Positions 8,308 through 16,365 of a stretch of DNA of 32,180 nucleotides are shown one piece after another. The translations under genes and the position numbers were made by a program. The stretch is taken from assembly GCA_949293265.1 (NCBI GenBank), contig CASFCK010000018.1, positions 1 through 32,180 of the forward strand, written 5' to 3'. Source of the DNA: an uncultured bacterium (GTDB lineage Bacteria > Bacillota_I > Bacilli_A > Acholeplasmatales > Anaeroplasmataceae). The notes under the pieces were generated by a model. That model saw only the letters and a list, made by a program, of their open reading frames with translations. It did no database searches and was not told the origin of the DNA. Position 1 is the stretch's first letter, and the number at the start of each line of letters is the position of its first letter.

Positions 8308-9534
8308 ATGATTATAGAATTAAAACATGTAAAAAAGATATATGACAAAAACGGAATAGAAGTTGTTAAAGATTTCAACTTAAAAATTGAAGATAAAGAA
8401 TTCATTGTTTTCGTTGGACCTTCTGGTTGCGGTAAATCAACAACATTACGCATGATTGCTGGTCTTGAAGATATAACAGGTGGTACTATTAGTTTTGATG
8501 GAAAAGTCATTAATGATTTATTACCTGGTGATAGAAACATAGCCATGGTTTTCCAATCTTATGCTTTATATCCAAATATGACTGTTTATAAGAATATGGA
8601 ATTCCCGTTAAAGATTAAAAAACCTAGTTCTAAAGTAGATGGTAAATTTTCATTCAAGAAATGGTTAGAAAATCATTCAGCAAAAGAAGTCAAAGCACGT
8701 AAACTAGAAAGACGCGAAAAAATAATGCAAGTTTCTAATATGTTAGGACTTAATGAATATTTAAAACGTAAGCCTAAAAATCTTTCAGGTGGGCAAAGAC
8801 AAAGAGTTGCTGTAGGTAGAGAAATAGTTAGAGATTGTAATTTATTCTTATTTGATGAACCTTTATCTAACCTAGATGCTAAACTAAGAGTTCAAATGAG
8901 AACAGAATTAACAGCTCTACATAAACAACTACAAAAAACATTTATCTATGTAACACACGATCAAGTAGAAGCTATGACTATGGCTACTAGAATTGTAATT
9001 ATGTACAATGGTATCGTTCAACAAGTTGGTACACCAAAAGAAGTTTATGATCATCCTGAAAATATGTTTGTTGCAGGATTTATCGGAACTCCAGCTATGA
9101 ACTTTATTAAAGGTGTAGTTACAGAAGATGGCTATTTTACAGCAAGTGATGTAAAGAAAATTGAAGAATTAGAACAATGTGAAGATCCGGTAGAAGAACC
9201 ATTAGAGCTTTTAGAGATGAAAGTTAGAATTCCAGAAAACAAATTTAAAGTTCTAAAAGAAAAACAATACATTGGTAAAGAAGTTGTTTTAGGTATAAGA
9301 CCAGAAAACATATTAGAAGAAGAACATTTACCAGAAACCGGATTAGATATTCCTGTATTAAATGCTGAATTATTAGGCTTTGAATATAATTTAATTATGA
9401 ATGTTTGTGGTTCGCAAATAATTTCTAGAATTGTTGCTAATAAGATTATTAGATCAGGCGATAAAGTAAAATTATATTTAGATTTAAATAAAGCCCACTT
9501 CTTTGATGTAGACACAACTAATGTAATAAAGTAG
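8308..9534 (+). CDS. malK: Sugar ABC transporter ATPase, MalK/MsmX/UgpC type
   Basis: Powers maltodextrin uptake by ATP hydrolysis on the cytoplasmic face of MalFG. Visible motifs are Walker A GPSGCGKST (37-45), Q-loop VFQSYALYPN, signature LSGGQ (159-163), Walker B LFLFDEP (179-185), D-loop SNLDAKLR and switch His217. The C-terminal part is the MalK regulatory OB-fold (LGIRPENI). Two regions are longer than usual: a lysine-rich stretch of about 30 residues (about 103-138) between Q-loop and signature, and an acidic stretch (EDPVEEPLELLE) near residue 292. At 408 residues it is longer than the common 360-370. Confidence 0.92.
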   Translation: MIIELKHVKKIYDKNGIEVVKDFNLKIEDKEFIVFVGPSGCGKSTTLRMIAGLEDITGGTISFDGKVINDLLPGDRNIAMVFQSYALYPNMTVYKNMEFPLKIKKPSSKVDGKFSFKKWLENHSAKEVKARKLERREKIMQVSNMLGLNEYLKRKPKNLSGGQRQRVAVGREIVRDCNLFLFDEPLSNLDAKLRVQMRTELTALHKQLQKTFIYVTHDQVEAMTMATRIVIMYNGIVQQVGTPKEVYDHPENMFVAGFIGTPAMNFIKGVVTEDGYFTASDVKKIEELEQCEDPVEEPLELLEMKVRIPENKFKVLKEKQYIGKEVVLGIRPENILEEEHLPETGLDIPVLNAELLGFEYNLIMNVCGSQIISRIVANKIIRSGDKVKLYLDLNKAHFFDVDTTNVIK

Positions 9535-9544
9535 GTTTCTTTAT

Positions 9545-11038
9545 ATGAATAAAGATAGAAAAGCAGGTATTTTATTACATATTACATCATTGCCTGGTAA
9601 ATATGGTATTGGCTCATTAGGTCAAGAAGCTCTAGACTTTATTGATTTTATGGCTAAAGCAAAATTAAAATTATGGCAAATATTACCACTTACACCTACG
9701 GGGTATGGAGACTCACCTTATTCATCTTTTGCTAGTAACGGTTTAAATTATTATATGATAGATTTAGAAGAACTAGTAAAAGAAAAATTACTAGATAAAA
9801 AAACTCTAGAAAATTTAGATTTCGGTGATAATGAGCGCGTTAATTATGAATTAATTTATAAAAATAAAACTTATTGTTTAAAAGAAGCTTTTACTAAATT
9901 TAATATCAATAGTTTGGATTTTCAAAACTATATTATTGGTAATTATGCTAATGATTATGCCTTATTTATGACTTTAAAAACTAAATTTAATGGTAAAGCT
10001 TGGAATACATGGCCAGATGAATATCGCAATTACACTAAAGAATTAGAAGAAAAAGTCAAAAAAGAAAATGAAGTGGAATATTTATTCTGGGTATTTACAC
10101 AATATATATTTACTAAACAATGGAATAAGGTACATAATTACGCCCACGAAAAAGGTGTAGAAATTATAGGTGATATTCCGCTATATTTAGCATATGATTC
10201 AGTTGATGTTTGGAAGTATTATAAAATATTCGAACTAGATGAAAATAAAGAAATGATCAATGTGGCAGGTTGTCCACCTGATGCCTTTAGCGAAGATGGT
10301 CAACTATGGGGTAATCCGGTTTATCGTTGGGATGTGTTAAAAAAAGAAAATTATTCTTGGTGGCTTAACCGGATTAACAACACACTTAAATATGTAGATA
10401 TATTAAGAATTGATCATTTTAGAGGCTTTGATAGATTCTATGCTGTTAAAAATGGTAGTCCAAATGCTCGTCTAGGTAAGTGGATAGATGGACCTAAGTT
10501 TGATTTATTTAAAGACATTTTAGATTATAAAATAATAGCTGAAGATTTAGGTGTTATTGATGATGGTGTAATTAAATTAATGGAAGATGTTAAATATCCT
10601 GGTATGAAAATACTTGAATTTGCCTTTGATGGTAATAAAGATAACGAACATAAACCATCTAATTTCACACAAAATTGTGTTGCCTATACAGGTACTCATG
10701 ATAATATGCCAATCACGCAATATATTTTAGATTTAAGACCAAAAGAAATATTAGATTTTGTAGCTGATATGGCTAAAGAGGCCTCATTATTAGGCTTTTC
10801 TGTAAATACTAATAGTACAGAAGATATGGTTTGGTCAATTATTGAAATGGCTTATCGCTCAAAAGCTTTTATGGTTATTATTCCGATGCAAGATTACTTG
10901 TGTCAAAAGGGTGATAGTAGGATGAATCTACCTTCAAATGTTTCAGGTTTTAATTGGTCTTACCGGGTTAAAAAAGAATTAATCACTGATGAATTAGCAG
11001 CTAGAATTAAAAAGCTAGTAGAAATTTCAAATAGATAA
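9545..11038 (+). CDS. malQ: 4-alpha-glucanotransferase (amylomaltase)
   Basis: Disproportionates maltodextrins in the cytoplasm, moving glucan segments between chains and releasing glucose. It is a GH77 protein of normal length (497). Motifs are ITSLPGKYGIGSLG at the N-terminus, GDIPLYLAYDSVDVW, RIDHFRGF with nucleophile Asp290, IAEDLG with the acid/base Glu, and GTHDN. Last gene of the operon, 10 bases after malK, and followed directly by a strong terminator. Confidence 0.95.
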   Translation: MNKDRKAGILLHITSLPGKYGIGSLGQEALDFIDFMAKAKLKLWQILPLTPTGYGDSPYSSFASNGLNYYMIDLEELVKEKLLDKKTLENLDFGDNERVNYELIYKNKTYCLKEAFTKFNINSLDFQNYIIGNYANDYALFMTLKTKFNGKAWNTWPDEYRNYTKELEEKVKKENEVEYLFWVFTQYIFTKQWNKVHNYAHEKGVEIIGDIPLYLAYDSVDVWKYYKIFELDENKEMINVAGCPPDAFSEDGQLWGNPVYRWDVLKKENYSWWLNRINNTLKYVDILRIDHFRGFDRFYAVKNGSPNARLGKWIDGPKFDLFKDILDYKIIAEDLGVIDDGVIKLMEDVKYPGMKILEFAFDGNKDNEHKPSNFTQNCVAYTGTHDNMPITQYILDLRPKEILDFVADMAKEASLLGFSVNTNSTEDMVWSIIEMAYRSKAFMVIIPMQDYLCQKGDSRMNLPSNVSGFNWSYRVKKELITDELAARIKKLVEISNR

Positions 11039-11039
11039 G

Positions 11040-11068
11040 CAAAAGGGACTCTTTAAAAGTCCCTTTTG
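11040..11068. terminator. Bidirectional intrinsic terminator
   Basis: An 11-base-pair stem (CAAAAGGGACT with AGTCCCTTTTG) has a 7-base loop, with A/T runs on both sides. It separates the convergent malQ and DJ-1/PfpI genes and should end both transcripts. Confidence 0.9.
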
Positions 11069-11608
11069 TTAATTTAAAATATCAGAATCTAAATATTCCA
11101 TTTGTTTTAATAAATTATTAAGTGCTGTTTTTCCGCTTAGTTCTAAGACTATTTTAAATGGTAAAGCAAAACTAGCTGCCACACTTCTAGCTGTAAAGAA
11201 AGGTTTATCATAGATGACATAATCATCAATAAAATTACCACCAAAATCAGTGTTTAAAGCAGGAAAACACACATAATTTTTATTTCTTAAAAATCCTAAT
11301 TTTCCAAAATAGGTTGGGCCACTGCAAATAGCGGCAAGATACTTGTTATTTTCATAAAAAAATTTAATAGCTTCATTAGTTTTTTGAGATGGAATATAAC
11401 CTCCACCAGGCAAAAACAATAAATCATAATCTATAAAGCTAATTTCATCGATTAATTTCAAATTACTATAGGTTATATCATGCTTACTAACAATAGTACT
11501 TGTCTCAGCAACGATGGTTACTTTATAACCTGCTCTAAGTAAAATATCGATAGTTCCGGTAGCTTCAAGTTCTTCAAAACCATTATTTAATATAACTAAA
11601 ATATTCAT
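11069..11608 (-). CDS. DJ-1/PfpI (ThiJ) family protein
   Basis: Belongs to the DJ-1/YajL/PfpI superfamily of small cytoplasmic proteins linked to thiol stress, chaperone or glyoxalase-type activity. It shows the conserved NGFEELE with its Glu near the N-terminus, LFLPGGG, and the nucleophilic-elbow cysteine in AAICSGP. The start at 11608 places GGAGG 6 bases upstream; earlier in-frame ATGs at 11635 and 11614 do not fit that site. At 179 residues it is normal for the family. The true substrate is unknown. Confidence 0.88.
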   Translation of the reverse strand: MNILVILNNGFEELEATGTIDILLRAGYKVTIVAETSTIVSKHDITYSNLKLIDEISFIDYDLLFLPGGGYIPSQKTNEAIKFFYENNKYLAAICSGPTYFGKLGFLRNKNYVCFPALNTDFGGNFIDDYVIYDKPFFTARSVAASFALPFKIVLELSGKTALNNLLKQMEYLDSDILN

Positions 11609-11675
11609 AATCATCCTCCATGTACAATGATACAATAATTAGACCTTTTTTTAAATATCTTTTTATTTACAAATA

Positions 11676-11684
11676 TGTTATAAT
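11676..11684 (+). promoter_or_regulatory. Extended -10 promoter of the degV gene
   Basis: TGTTATAAT is a perfect extended -10 element (TGnTATAAT). It abuts the ATG at 11685, so transcription should begin after that ATG. This argues for the TTG start at 11706. No good -35 is visible, which is acceptable for extended -10 promoters. Confidence 0.65.
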
Positions 11685-11705
11685 ATGAAAAAGAAGGTGA
11701 TTACT

Positions 11706-12587
11706 TTGCAAGATTATAAAATAATTAGCGACGGTTCATGTGATCTAACATCAGAAAAAGCACAAGAATTAGATATTGAAGTTGTTCCTTTTTCAGTTCA
11801 GTTTTTAACAGATGATTATCAAAAAGAAGGAATAGACATTAATGTTCGGGATTTTTATGAAAAATTAGTTAATAATCCTACTATTTTCCCTAAATCTAGT
11901 TTACCATCAATCAATGAATATGTAGAAGTTTTCAAAAAATATGCTGAAAAAGGCCAAGACATAGTTTGTTTATGCATTACATCGAAATTTAGTGGTTCAT
12001 ATAATTCAGCTCTAAATGCTAAAAAAATAGTTGAAGAAGAATATAAAACTAAAATTACAGTAATAGATACTACAGTTAATACAGTTTTACAAGGGCTTGT
12101 TGTTAAAGAAGCAGTTAGATTAAAAAGATTAGGTTATTCATATGATGATTTAATAAAAGCGATAAACTCTCATTTAAATACAGGTCGTATTTTCTTTACT
12201 ATTAAAGGATTAAGCTATTTGAAAAATGGTGGCAGAATAGGTAAAGTTTCTTCAATAATTGGTGACCTATTAAAAATAACACCTATAATTACTTTAAAAG
12301 AAGGGGAAATTTTTTCAAGTGGAGTTGCGTTAACTAGAACTCGTAGTTTAGCTAAGGTAAAACAATTACTTCAAGCCTATATAAAAGAAGTTCAAGCTAC
12401 ACCTGAGAATTATTATTTAGCGGTTGGCTATGGTTATGATATCAAAGAAGCTAAGGCATTTTATGAAGAAATTAAAAAAATCTGTTTAGATTATCAAATT
12501 GATTTTGAACAAATAGGTTCAACAATAGCTGTTCATACCGGTCCTCACCCTTTAGGTGTAGGTATAATTAAAAAGTTTGATAAATAA
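11706..12587 (+). CDS. DegV family fatty-acid-binding protein (FakB type)
   Basis: Binds a fatty acid and, in the known system, presents it to the kinase FakA for phosphorylation and entry into phospholipid. DegV hallmarks are SDGSCDLTS at the N-terminus, FPKSSLPS, CLCITSKFSGSYNSA, and a C-terminal domain with LKNGGRIGKVSSIIGDLL. The TTG start is chosen because AAGGTGAT precedes it at a good distance and the predicted transcript starts downstream of the in-frame ATG at 11685. About 293 residues. No fakA is seen in this window. Confidence 0.88.
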   Translation: MQDYKIISDGSCDLTSEKAQELDIEVVPFSVQFLTDDYQKEGIDINVRDFYEKLVNNPTIFPKSSLPSINEYVEVFKKYAEKGQDIVCLCITSKFSGSYNSALNAKKIVEEEYKTKITVIDTTVNTVLQGLVVKEAVRLKRLGYSYDDLIKAINSHLNTGRIFFTIKGLSYLKNGGRIGKVSSIIGDLLKITPIITLKEGEIFSSGVALTRTRSLAKVKQLLQAYIKEVQATPENYYLAVGYGYDIKEAKAFYEEIKKICLDYQIDFEQIGSTIAVHTGPHPLGVGIIKKFDK

Positions 12588-12608
12588 ATGTTAATACTTT
12601 AAAATAAT

Positions 12609-12643
12609 AAAAGGTAATTTAGAGCTAAAATTACCTTTTTATT
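12609..12643. terminator. Bidirectional intrinsic terminator
   Basis: A 12-base-pair stem (AAAAGGTAATTT with AAATTACCTTTT) has a 7-base loop and T-rich flanks. It lies between the convergent degV-type gene and the flavoprotein gene. Confidence 0.88.
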
Positions 12644-12645
12644 AT

Positions 12646-13893
12646 TTATGAATTCTTTCTTTTTGAATAACAATAATCTTCTATTTCTTTAGCAACCATT
12701 TTTGATACAGCCACCGCTTCAACTACAGTCTTAGCACCATAAACAACATCACCACCAGCAAATACACCTTCTCTTGTTGTTTCACCATTAGTAGTTGTTT
12801 GAATAAGACCACGTTGATTAGTATCTATATTTTTAGAAGTAGATACAATATTAGATTGTGGACCTTGGCCAATCGCAATAATAACAGAAGAAGCAGGAAT
12901 CTTATATGCATTTTGTGTAGCGTTAATATAGGTAACTTCACCATCATCATTTTTTTGTTCTACAACAGGTTCAACGATTATTCCGTCACTTTCAATACGA
13001 ACAGTATTTAAATAATAACGCATTTTTAAGCCGTCTAAAATAGCTAAATTCAATTCCTCATCAGTTGCAGTAACTTCCTCTCTTCCTCTAAAGAATATAC
13101 AGCTTACAGTCGCGTGAGTTTTTCTTAAAATTGTTCTAGCCACATCCATAGCTACATTACCAGCACCAATTATAGCAATATTATCGCCTAAGTTTTGATA
13201 TGAATCAGGATTTTTTAAATAGTCAATAGCAAAATGAACATTACCTAATGATTCACCAGGTATTTTTAAACGATTAGGTTTCCAAACACCAGTTCCAATA
13301 AAGACGGCGTCATAGCCATCTCTAAACATATCATCAATAGTAATAGAAGGGCCTATTAAAGTGTTAGGTCTAAATTTAATATTTAAATCATACATTCTAA
13401 CTAATAATTTATCTAATAATTCTTTAGGTAATCTGAATTCGGGAATACCATATCTTAAGACACCACCTATTTTATCTTTTGAATCAATAATAGTGATATC
13501 AAATCCTTTTTCAGCTAGAATAATCGCTATAGTTATACCAGCAGGTCCTGCCCCGATTATTCCAACGTGAAAACCATTTGGCTCAGCTCTTTGTAGTCTA
13601 GCTTTTTCTAAATAAAAAGTAGAAATATAATTTTCAACCTCATAGAATTTGATTGGACTACCTTTACGATTTAAAACGCAATGTCCAGTACAATTTTTTT
13701 CATGTGGGCAAATTAAGGCACAAATAGCTGATAAGGGATTATTAGCAAATAATTTTTCACCAGCCTCATCCATTTTGCCATCTAAGAACATTTGCATTAT
13801 TTCATTAATAGGTGTCCTAACCGGACATCCTTCTTTACATAAGGGTCTTTTACATTTTAAACATCTTTTTGCTTCATCAATAACATCAGCCAT
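12646..13893 (-). CDS. GltD/NfnB-like NAD(P)H-dependent Fe-S flavoprotein oxidoreductase
   Basis: Related to the small subunit of glutamate synthase and to NfnB. The N-terminal dihydropyrimidine-dehydrogenase-type domain has cysteines for Fe-S clusters (CLKCKRPLCKEGCP near 12-25; CALICPHEKNCTGHC near 58-72). An FAD-binding GIIGAGPAG follows near 110, then an NAD(P)-binding IIGAGNVAMDVA near 245 and the C-terminal GVFAGGDVVYG FAD motif. The start has AGGAGATGAT upstream. No glutamate synthase large subunit or NfnA partner is nearby, so the electron acceptor is unknown; it may work alone or as a general NADPH:acceptor reductase. Confidence 0.85.
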   Translation of the reverse strand: MADVIDEAKRCLKCKRPLCKEGCPVRTPINEIMQMFLDGKMDEAGEKLFANNPLSAICALICPHEKNCTGHCVLNRKGSPIKFYEVENYISTFYLEKARLQRAEPNGFHVGIIGAGPAGITIAIILAEKGFDITIIDSKDKIGGVLRYGIPEFRLPKELLDKLLVRMYDLNIKFRPNTLIGPSITIDDMFRDGYDAVFIGTGVWKPNRLKIPGESLGNVHFAIDYLKNPDSYQNLGDNIAIIGAGNVAMDVARTILRKTHATVSCIFFRGREEVTATDEELNLAILDGLKMRYYLNTVRIESDGIIVEPVVEQKNDDGEVTYINATQNAYKIPASSVIIAIGQGPQSNIVSTSKNIDTNQRGLIQTTTNGETTREGVFAGGDVVYGAKTVVEAVAVSKMVAKEIEDYCYSKRKNS

Positions 13894-13938
13894 AATATCA
13901 TCTCCTTAAATAAGATTATATCAATTTTTAAACAATAT

Positions 13939-13952
13939 TGAAAGCGTTTTAT
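13939..13952. promoter_or_regulatory. cre-like site TGAAAGCGTTTTAT
   Basis: Close to the CcpA/cre consensus (TGWAANCGNTNWCA), with two mismatches at the right end. It lies between the divergent flavoprotein and pseudouridine synthase genes and could link either to carbon catabolite control. Confidence 0.4.
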
Positions 13953-13974
13953 ATAGATTTTTTTCAACAAATTA

Positions 13975-13983
13975 TGATATTAT
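13975..13983 (+). promoter_or_regulatory. Extended -10 promoter, possibly giving a leaderless rluA-type mRNA
   Basis: TGATATTAT fits TGn plus a -10 hexamer. It ends 6 bases before the ATG at 13990, so transcription would begin at or next to the start codon. No Shine-Dalgarno sequence lies upstream of that ATG. Confidence 0.45.
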
Positions 13984-13989
13984 AAAATC

Positions 13990-14826
13990 ATGAAAGAAAG
14001 AAAAATAGAATTTTATAGTCAAAATGACAATATATTAAGTGAAGAACTAAAATTAAATTTCAGTAAAAAATTTTATAGGCATTTAAAAAGCATTAATGCT
14101 TTAGTTTATGTTAATGGTGAAATTAAAGAAAGATATATTAAAATAAAAAAAGGAGATAAAATAGAAATAATATATCATGAAAGCATTGAAATAGCATGGC
14201 CGGAATTAGATTTACCGCTTAAAATATGTTATGAAGATGAACATTATTTAATATGTTATAAAGAAGCTAATATGTTAACTATTCCAACCAAGGCCTGCCC
14301 AATCAGTTTGTATCAACAAATATTATTTCATCTAAAAGATACTAAACATATATCTTTTTTAAATCGTTTAGATAAAGAAACACAAGGTCTTGTTTTAATA
14401 GCTAAAGATACTTATAGTGCTAATTTATTAACCCCAGTAAAGGAAAATATAAAGCGCAAATATTTAGCTTTAGTAAAGGGTAATTTAAGTAATTCAGGGA
14501 CTATAAATAAAAGAATTGAACGTTCAGGTGAAGGAAATAAACGAATTATTTCAGAATCAGGAAAAGTGGCTATAACCCATTATAAAACGATATGGTCTAC
14601 TGAAACTAAAAGTTTAGTAGAATTAGAACTTGAAACTGGTAGAACTCATCAAATAAGAGTTCATTTAGCTAGTATAGGCCATCCGATTATTGGTGATATG
14701 TTATATGGTGATGTCTTAAATAATATAATGTGTTTAGAAAGTTATTATTTAGAGTTTTTGAATCCTTATAAAAAAGAAAAAATAATAATAAAGGAGTCCT
14801 TAGCAAAATGGAAAGAAAAAGAATGA
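13990..14826 (+). CDS. RluA-family pseudouridine synthase
   Basis: Isomerises uridine to pseudouridine in rRNA or tRNA. Residues about 20-60 look like an S4-like RNA-binding domain (FYRHLKSINALVYVNGE). The catalytic motif is FLNRLDKETQGLVLIAKD with the essential Asp near residue 124; the usual RLDxxTSG is RLDKETQG here. ETGRTHQIRVHLASIGHPIIGD is the conserved C-terminal motif. The length of 278 fits RluD/RluC-like enzymes; the target position cannot be assigned. Its last 19 bases overlap the next gene. Confidence 0.9.
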   Translation: MKERKIEFYSQNDNILSEELKLNFSKKFYRHLKSINALVYVNGEIKERYIKIKKGDKIEIIYHESIEIAWPELDLPLKICYEDEHYLICYKEANMLTIPTKACPISLYQQILFHLKDTKHISFLNRLDKETQGLVLIAKDTYSANLLTPVKENIKRKYLALVKGNLSNSGTINKRIERSGEGNKRIISESGKVAITHYKTIWSTETKSLVELELETGRTHQIRVHLASIGHPIIGDMLYGDVLNNIMCLESYYLEFLNPYKKEKIIIKESLAKWKEKE

Positions 14827-15536
14827 CACCTGCCGATAAGAAAAGATTAATAATAACTAGTACAATTTTACTTTTATTTATAATTGGTTTTATTACTTTA
14901 GTTGTAATATACTGGGATTACATTTGGGGACTTTGTACTAAAGATGAAGAAATCACTAAACAAATCCAACAATTTTTAAATAAATACAATTCCTGGGCTT
15001 GGCTCATATTAATATTATTTATGATTTTACAAGTCGTTTTTGCTATCTTACCTAATGGTCCTTTCGAAATGTTAGCTGGGTTAATGTATGGTCCGTATTT
15101 AGGGGTAACTATAGCGCTTATTGGTACAACTTTAGGAACTTTAATAGTTATTCTTTTAGTTAAAGCTTTCGGAAAGGGGTTTGCCGCTTTATTTGTAAAT
15201 ATCGATGATGGTGACAAATACAGTTTACTAAAAGATCGGAAAAGGTGTTTAGTAATTATGTTTGGACTTTTGATTGTTCCGGCTTTACCAAAGGATTTCT
15301 TAGCTTTTTTAGTACCATTTACTAAAGTTAAAACATATGAATATCTAATATTAAATTTAATAGCTAGAGCACCAGTAACTATTTTTTCAGTTATAGTAGG
15401 TGATTCTTTAATGTCTGGCAACTTTACATTAGCTATTATACTAGGTGTGATTGCTGCAACAATTGGTTTAATTTGTATTATATTTAACAAAAAAATAGTT
15501 CAAATTTTAACTAAAACAAAAGAAGTAAACGAATAA
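14808..15536 (+). CDS. VTT-domain (TVP38/TMEM64, DedA-like) membrane protein
   Basis: Polytopic membrane protein of the SNARE-associated/VTT family, proposed to move or scramble lipids. A hydrophobic segment lies at about 14-35, then the family core AILPNGPFEMLAGLMYG near 82-98, a reentrant-type hydrophobic stretch, and the second motif IVPALPKDFLAFLVPF near 160-175. It overlaps the pseudouridine synthase gene by 19 bases and uses AAAGGAG inside it, 11 bases before this start. ATG at 14823 is a less likely start. Confidence 0.85.
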   Translation: MERKRMTPADKKRLIITSTILLLFIIGFITLVVIYWDYIWGLCTKDEEITKQIQQFLNKYNSWAWLILILFMILQVVFAILPNGPFEMLAGLMYGPYLGVTIALIGTTLGTLIVILLVKAFGKGFAALFVNIDDGDKYSLLKDRKRCLVIMFGLLIVPALPKDFLAFLVPFTKVKTYEYLILNLIARAPVTIFSVIVGDSLMSGNFTLAIILGVIAATIGLICIIFNKKIVQILTKTKEVNE

Positions 15537-15617
15537 TATTCTATATTCATAAAAATAAAGATTTAAAATTGAATTTTATTCGAATATAAATAAATATAAA
15601 AAATCATACGCAATAAA

Positions 15618-15643
15618 ATGATAATATCATGAATTTAATTCAT
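15618..15643. repeat. Two abutting AT-rich palindromes
   Basis: ATGATA-A-TATCAT (15618-15630) is followed at once by ATGAATT-T-AATTCAT (15629-15643), sharing bases at the junction. They lie downstream of the VTT gene and upstream of the next promoter. They could be operators or a weak hairpin for the preceding transcript; no T-run is present. Confidence 0.35.
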
Positions 15644-15657
15644 AAAATTGTTGTTTA

Positions 15658-15685
15658 TTGCTTTTTTTTAATATTGTGCTATAAT
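15658..15685 (+). promoter_or_regulatory. Promoter of the small membrane protein pair
   Basis: TTGCTT (15658-15663), a 16-base spacer and TATAAT (15680-15685) with an extended TG form a strong promoter. A perfect 16-base palindrome, TAACTTAGCTAAGTTA (15691-15706), begins at the expected transcription start and is a plausible operator or 5' hairpin. Confidence 0.65.
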
Positions 15686-15729
15686 TTGTGTAACTTAGCT
15701 AAGTTAATTGCTTTATTGGAGGGGAAAGT

Positions 15730-15984
15730 ATGGTTTATTTAATAATAATTCCAATAATAATCTATTTATTGGGTGTATTAATGATTATGGAACATCCTAT
15801 AACAAAGCATGGGGTTATAGCGCTGTGTCTATTTGCAATATGTGTTTTTGCGATATTTGTATTTTTATTTGCCGATGGGGAACATCAAGATTTTAATTTT
15901 ATAATATATTTTATTCTTATGGGATATATACCAATGATAATTGCGAGTAAACGAAAAAAAGGTGATCAAAATGATGATATTTAG
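15730..15984 (+). CDS. Small membrane protein of unknown function (84 aa)
   Basis: Not recognised. Three membrane segments are predicted (about residues 3-20, 28-47, 57-72), joined by short loops and ending in a basic and acidic tail (KRKKGDQNDD). The start is well supported by GGAGGGG. The gene is coupled to the next one, whose start lies 14 bases before this stop and whose ribosome site lies inside this gene. The pair has its own promoter and terminator, so it is a complete two-gene operon. Confidence 0.75.
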   Translation: MVYLIIIPIIIYLLGVLMIMEHPITKHGVIALCLFAICVFAIFVFLFADGEHQDFNFIIYFILMGYIPMIIASKRKKGDQNDDI

Positions 15985-16249
15985 TACTATATATAGCGCT
16001 TTAAGTTCAGGATTATTATCCGTATTTTCTATTATTGTATTTATATTGACAATACTTTATAGTATAGCGCTAGTAGTAATTGTCATTATGAAAAGGTCGC
16101 TACAATCATTTTGGTGTTTAATAATATATATAATTAATTTAATATTTATTTTTGTATCTGATAAAGAAGGGGGTTTTTATTATACAACAAGTATATTAAA
16201 TATAGCCCTATCATTTATCTTAGTTAATTTAACTCCTAGAAAAGAATAA
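15971..16249 (+). CDS. Small membrane protein of unknown function (92 aa)
   Basis: Not recognised. Three hydrophobic segments (about residues 10-38, 46-62, 71-86) with MKRS and TPRKE polar turns. The start at 15971 is chosen because AAAGGTGAT is seven bases upstream; ATG at 15974 is possible. It is translated in a different frame overlapping the preceding gene. Similar size and topology suggest that the two proteins may form a membrane complex, but that is inference. Confidence 0.7.
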   Translation: MMIFSTIYSALSSGLLSVFSIIVFILTILYSIALVVIVIMKRSLQSFWCLIIYIINLIFIFVSDKEGGFYYTTSILNIALSFILVNLTPRKE

Positions 16250-16256
16250 TTAATGT

Positions 16257-16283
16257 GCTGTTAAGTGATTAACAGCCTTTTTT
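16257..16283 (+). terminator. Intrinsic terminator of the small membrane operon
   Basis: An 8-base-pair stem GCTGTTAA/TTAACAGC with a GTGA loop is followed by CTTTTTT. It ends the two-gene operon. Confidence 0.88.
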
Positions 16284-16334
16284 ATGGCAAAATTGAAAAT
16301 ATATGAAAATAATATTATAAATATTTAGAAAACA

Positions 16335-16352
16335 TGCTATAATATAGCTAAG
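16335..16352 (+). promoter_or_regulatory. Extended -10 promoter with TAGCTAAG initial region
   Basis: TGCTATAAT (16335-16343) is a perfect extended -10, followed by TAGCTAAG (16345-16352). No convincing -35 is seen. It would drive the kinase-like and aminopeptidase genes. The same -10 plus TAGCTAAG combination appears at 15680 and 24896. Confidence 0.6.
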
Positions 16353-16365
16353 GATGGTGAACGAT

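Noticed and set aside
15708-15896. Open frame overlapping the first small membrane gene in another frame.
   Set aside because: It has no ribosome site and its composition fits a shadow of the 15730 gene, which starts behind GGAGGGG.
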